Source: Congeria kusceri (Eukaryota; Mollusca; Bivalvia; Myida; Dreissenidae). From it: a stretch of DNA of 64,000 bases. Position numbers and translations under genes: made by a program. Below the pieces are notes generated by a model that had not been told where the DNA came from, made no database searches, and was given only the letters and a program-made list of their open reading frames with translations. How positions within the stretch are numbered: the first letter of the stretch is position 1; each line of letters opens with the position of its first letter. Of the stretch, positions 59,831 to 64,000 are shown in pieces. The DNA is taken from contig CM051034.1 in NCBI GenBank assembly GCA_027627225.1, positions 14,809,480 through 14,873,479 of the forward strand. Direction: 5' to 3'.

Positions 59831-60206
59831 TAGCTTCAAATAGAATAATTTGTTTAACGTCAAGAATATTCATCGTTTTCACATCTAGGATTATAGCGCC
59901 GTCTCAATGAAATTAAAACAACAACAACCATATTGAAACAAACGGCGCTTGTATATATTGCCTTTCTAATACAGGGACATATGTTAAACCTTACTTAATG
60001 TACATGTGCGGTAATGAGATGGATATTTTTTTTATAAATACATGTGCTGCACATCTAATGCATGCTGGAATATTGAGCTTCTTACACTACCTTTCATTTT
60101 AAGTTTCATCTTGTACTCCCGGGAAATATATAATATCCACACGATATTAATGTTCTGAGTATAATTTCCAAGGACGCAGTAAATATCATTCCTATTCCGT
60201 CATAGA

Positions 60207-60276
60207 TTGTACGTATGCTTTTGTGTCGGTATTATTTTTTAAAAGAACGTTCCGTGACAATATCATCCCAGACGTC
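60207..60276. repeat. 70-bp direct repeat, left copy
   Basis: GATTGTACGTATGCTTTTGT, GTCGGTATTATTTTTTAAAA and GAACGTTCCGTGACAATATC. The right copy is at 61488-61557. Confidence 0.8.
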
Positions 60277-60753
60277 TGCTACAACCCAGCATTGATGGTG
60301 CTTCTTTTCCTGGAATATAAATTTCCTTTTCGTCAGACTTCACGAATACAATAACAACAAACCTTGGTGTCAGTACAAACCTTACTTTTTAATGTCAATC
60401 TAAAGTCGTCTGCAGAATCTACGTAATTCCATATCATCAGCCAATCAGATTTTAGTAGCAGGCGGACGTCAAGGTGATCGGGCTCTATTCTTGGCCCGAG
60501 TTAATCGATTCAGCTGTTTTAAGGCAACCGGCGACCGATATAGTGCTTCGTCCCGTGAAGTACTTTCGACCCAAAATTTGCCCTCAGTCTCCGTTTCCGC
60601 TTGTTAAAGGTCCACAAATCATTGTTCATACACCATGTTTATAGACAAATCTCCAAATATGCTGAATCATATTGTTTTAATGCCGTTCTGTATGGAAGCG
60701 TCCTGGTGCCAAGTGTACAAAAAAAAAAAAAAAAAATTAATAAATATTAACAA

Positions 60754-61027
60754 CCTTATCTCGTAATTACGACTTAGTATCTCGTGATTATGCCTTTTTA
60801 CCTCGTAATTACGACTTTATTTCGTAATTACGACGTAGTATGTCGTAATTAGACTAGTATTTCGTAATTACGACTTATTATGTCGTAAATACGACTTTTT
60901 ATCTCGTAATTACGACTAACTATGTCGTAATTACGACTTAGTATCTCGTAATAACGACCTTTTTTATGTCGTAATGACGACTTCTTATCTCGTAATTAAG
61001 ACATTTTATCTCGTAATTACGAGATAA
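60754..61027. repeat. array of CGTAATTACG palindromes
   Basis: About a dozen units of 20-25 bp built around TCGTAATTACGACTTAGTAT. Each contains the self-complementary CGTAATTACG or a one-base variant. The last unit flips to TAATTACGAGATAAAA. Confidence 0.9.
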
Positions 61028-61112
61028 AACTGTATAAAAGCAAAATGTCATTAAAGAAGTATTTCATATATTGAAATAGTATCGTGACCTTACTTTCATC
61101 AGACGAATTGAT

Positions 61113-61190
61113 ATGGACCTTCAAATTCGATCGTTGTTGGAAATGGGCTTAAATTATTCCGAAATTCTAGGATGTCTTGCAGTAGGGAAT
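61113..61190 (+). pseudogene. possible transposase/integrase N-terminal fragment
   Basis: ATG at 61113 reads MDLQIRSLLEMGLNYSEILG then CLA. LL-MG-SY-EIL resembles the first helix-turn-helix of integrase-type transposases. It is cut off at once by the MITE starting near 61188. Short, so uncertain. Confidence 0.3.
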
Positions 61191-61482
61191 GATCCAGTCC
61201 TAAATAGCAGGGTGCATCACCCTGCTCCTTTTTGGTTCATCCCTGCTGCCCCTCTGGGCAGGTCAACAGTTGAATATCTTTAGAAATATCATATATTTTT
61301 GCCAGTATTCAATGACAAATTCAGAGTCAATGCCTAAAACCTTAATTACATGAAGCATTAAACTGATAAAATACCTGGATTTACCTAATTACTAGAAATT
61401 TTCAAAGAACTGGTTAGACTTCCCCCTCTGCCCCTTTTGAGCAGCACCCTGTACCTTTTCTGATCCTAGATATTTCCCTACG
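61188..61482. mobile_element. CCCTGC-family MITE, fourth copy
   Basis: TAGGGAATGATCCAGTCCTA, AGCAGGGTGCATCACCCTGC, CCCCTCTGGGCAGGTCAACA and the end GATCCTAGATATTTCCCTA. Confidence 0.65.
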
Positions 61483-61487
61483 TGCAG

Positions 61488-61557
61488 TGATTGTACGTAT
61501 GCTTTTATGTCGGCATTATTTTCTAAAAGAACATTCCGTGACAATATCATCCCACGA
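61488..61557. repeat. 70-bp direct repeat, right copy
   Basis: Matches 60207-60276 with a few substitutions (GTCGGCATTATTTTCTAAAA, GAACATTCCGTGACAATATC). Confidence 0.8.
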
Positions 61558-61565
61558 CTACTGCC

Positions 61566-61579
61566 ACTAGTACTACTGT

Positions 61580-61626
<47 letters not shown>

Positions 61627-61835
61627 ATAATAATAATAATAATAATGATAGTAATAATAATAATAATACAACTACTATTGCTACTACTGCCACTGTCACT
61701 GATACTGCTGCTAATGCTACTGCTACTACTACTGCTGCTGCTATTACTACTACTACCACTACTGCTACTACCACTACTACTAATAATAATAACAATAATA
61801 ATAATGATAATAAAAGTAATAATAACAATATGAAA
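61566..61835. repeat. trinucleotide microsatellite
   Basis: ACT/CTA runs, then ATA/AAT runs, then mixed ACTGCT and AAT runs. The long poly-leucine frame across it is a by-product. Confidence 0.95.
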
Positions 61836-61889
61836 AAATCTGTATTAAATGAAGGTATAAACACTAGAATTATATCTTATGTATTTTTG

Positions 61890-61914
61890 TCAGACAGACA
61901 GACAGACAGACAGA
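61890..61914. repeat. CAGA microsatellite
   Basis: Six CAGA-type units. Confidence 0.95.
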
Positions 61915-61975
61915 GAGGTGTGAGAGACAGTGTACTATTAGTACTATTTCTATCTACAATAGCCTGCTTATAGCC

Positions 61976-62066
61976 TTGGATTTTTCGCCGTTTCTAACAG
62001 TATTTCAGTCATATCATGGCGGTCAGTTAACCTACTCACACTTTTCCTGGGCAAGCTTAGGCCAGA
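61976..62066 (-). mobile_element. SINE tail fragment
   Basis: TTTTCGCCGTTTCTAACAGT, ATGGCGGTCAGTTAACCTAC and TCACACTTTTCCTGGGCAAG match the tail of the SINE at 14630-14906. The tRNA head is absent. Confidence 0.65.
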
Positions 62067-62209
62067 TATGTAGGGGTGATGGAATATTCACAGCCTATGC
62101 ACATAATGCCGTTTCGGCGCGAAAGGACCTCGTTACCTGGGAAAACCTCGCATCGCTCGTGTCGAAAACTCGCATCACTGGGTCTTTAAAGCAAGTTACC
62201 GGCGACTAG

Positions 62210-64000
62210 ACAAAAAAAAAAGAGCTGCTGAGCTAGAAGCAATAAAATTGATATATTTGGAACTACCGACAATGCTTTGTACTTTCGACCAATGGAAATC
62301 GAGTTGGGGGAGGATGTTCGATTTGTTGTCCCGGTTCCGAGATAAAAGCGATTGTAATTTCCAATAAAGTGGAAATTAACTGAGCCATTGTCACCAGGGG
62401 AATCGATAATTGTTTCTCGAAATAGCACTTTTGCGTGGATGGCGCGGAACTGGGTGACGGGATGAAAGACGATCTAGCAATGCTGGTGTACATGCCCACG
62501 AATGGAGGTCATTGCAGAACGAGAGTGCATATCGCCATATATGGATGCATCTCTTGCGATATTAGCACTACAGTTTCTGACAATCTGAGAGCAGTAGCGG
62601 GGGGGGGGGGGGGTCGGATACTGCGTTCGGGGGCGTGTGGCGCGGAAATCGGGAACTAGTATCTCAACTATGCCGTATTCCAAGGACATATTTATTTCAG
62701 TTTAGTTAGTTGAGGTTTCCCGGCGTTTGTAACTTAAAGAGACTCTGTCAGCGCGTGTTATGTTCCAAATACGATGTGGCCATGTTAAATCGTTCAGAAC
62801 GGTCTTGGCACACTAAGGTCATGTGCGATTATAGTAAAGCGTTTGCTGTACCGTTTGCATTTGATCGACAAAACTTGACCTTTTTCGTTCACGAACATGA
62901 TAACTTGAGGCGTTTGAGGAACTGGAGCTTTGCAACGGTACGGTATACGTCTTGCAACTCTGAACTTGTGATATTTTGCAGCAAAAAAAGCACGCAACAA
63001 GAACTCAATGCTACGTTGAACTTGTGATATTTGCAACAAAAAAAGCTCAATATCACTGCTACGTTGATGAATAGAAAACAGTTGTACACAGCGCATTATA
63101 AAATGATAAGTACTATATGCAGTTATATGGCAGTAGGTTTTTTTTTTACATCCAATCATATAGTACTTAGCTAAGGGCAATAACATGCATTAAAATTAAA
63201 AAAAATTCTTAGTTACTCTAACGTTTTTTACATAAAGCATTTAATTTTTTGTACCTTATTGCTTCTTTTCTATAAATACATATAATGACAGTATATTAGT
63301 GTACATTTTTTTTATAACTTGTTTAGGTAAATAGAATCCATTCGAGGAAAATAACACGTACACGCACGAAGACATATACGATACCCACGTAGTCAAATAG
63401 CAATCGCCCCGTGTTCAAGCCTCACAGTGTCGAACCGGCTGATCACGACGTATTCGCCCGTGGCACTAGAAAAAAAACAACGACAGCCAGTACATCACTC
63501 TGGGTACACAGGCGATTCTAAAAATAATTCGCCTCTGGTACATCATGCGACATTTTGGACTACTTTCAATCACATGACCATCAAAAATGGCTGCGCCCAT
63601 AAGCTACAGTATTGACATTCCGGTCAACAAATGCGCACGAAAATGTTGACAATTATTGGGATTTATTATAAATAAAGTGGTCGGAGTTAATAATTAACCA
63701 AATATCAGTACAGTAAATAATATGAGATGCCATTCAGCTAAGAAATAATGATATTATCAGCTCAATTTGAAGCCAACTGGAGTTTGAAATGTGCCGAGTT
63801 ATCTTCAGCATCATTTCTGTGGAACACTGAAACATAAGTACTAGTGTTTCATAGTTACGGTGCTTTTGACATAATTCACTCAACACCTTGATCGTAATGT
63901 ATCTTGTCCACAGGTAAAGATGTTTTCAGTTTATGCAGAATGTGTAACTGTTATTTTGCTTTCTTTTTCTTAATAAATGTTGTATACACTACCAAATTTT
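62210..64000. other. no gene recognised
   Basis: Holds a poly-G run at 62599-62613 and a short duplicated segment around 62965-63060 (ACTTGTGATATT-GCA-CAAAAAAAGC). An AATAAA near 63973 has no supported gene before it. Confidence 0.4.

Noticed and set aside
61507..61833. Poly-leucine protein frame
   Set aside because: It is produced by the CTA/ATA trinucleotide microsatellite.
62794..63186. 130-codon minus-strand frame
   Set aside because: It overlaps a locally duplicated segment, has no family resemblance and competes with an equally long frame on the other strand.

Overview
The window looks like AT-rich, intron-rich, repeat-dense DNA from an invertebrate animal, most likely a bivalve mollusc. 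That placement is an inference. It rests on the repeat types: palindromic short elements with GGCGCGTCGT ends, long elements packed with about 140-170 bp internal tandem units, a tRNA-headed SINE, and a LINE C-terminal remnant. The conserved coding exons fit an animal. There are no prokaryotic operons, no CRISPR array and no virus.

Two conserved RNA helicase genes can be assembled exon by exon. On the minus strand, 5234-14248 holds seven exons of DHX15 (the PRP43-type DEAH-box spliceosome-disassembly helicase). They cover the end of the N-terminal charged region, both RecA domains and all helicase motifs. The 3' exons (winged helix, ratchet, OB fold) lie beyond the left edge, and the initiator exon was not found. 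On the plus strand, 26731-55872 holds a complete 17-exon DDX56 (nucleolar DEAD-box helicase for 60S ribosome assembly). Every junction is GT-AG, the phases agree, and the spliced product is 557 aa. Between them, minus-strand protein-like blocks at 24585-24698 and 24742-24900, with a polyadenylation signal at 24471, suggest the 3' end of a third, unrecognised gene. A possible first exon at 26594-26635 would be divergent from DDX56.

Region by region: 1-5100 nested tandem-loaded elements; 5234-14248 DHX15 exons with intronic minisatellites and elements; 14249-24470 intergenic or upstream DNA with a SINE and scattered repeats; 24471-26730 candidate gene, LINE remnant and shared promoter; 26731-55872 DDX56, whose introns are filled with transposon-like elements; 55873-64000 no gene recognised, but 109-bp, 57-bp and CGTAATTACG arrays, microsatellites and short elements.

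The most unusual signal concerns splice donors. At three DHX15 introns and one DDX56 intron, the end of the exon plus its 5' splice site has been copied into the start of the intron. The clearest case is a 27-bp array in which eight evenly spaced, in-frame units each carry the exon end and, in seven, a CAG|GTATGA donor. A second array of about 59 bp follows the next DHX15 exon, a 16-bp donor copy lies downstream of a third, and a degenerate array of about 29 bp opens DDX56 intron 14.
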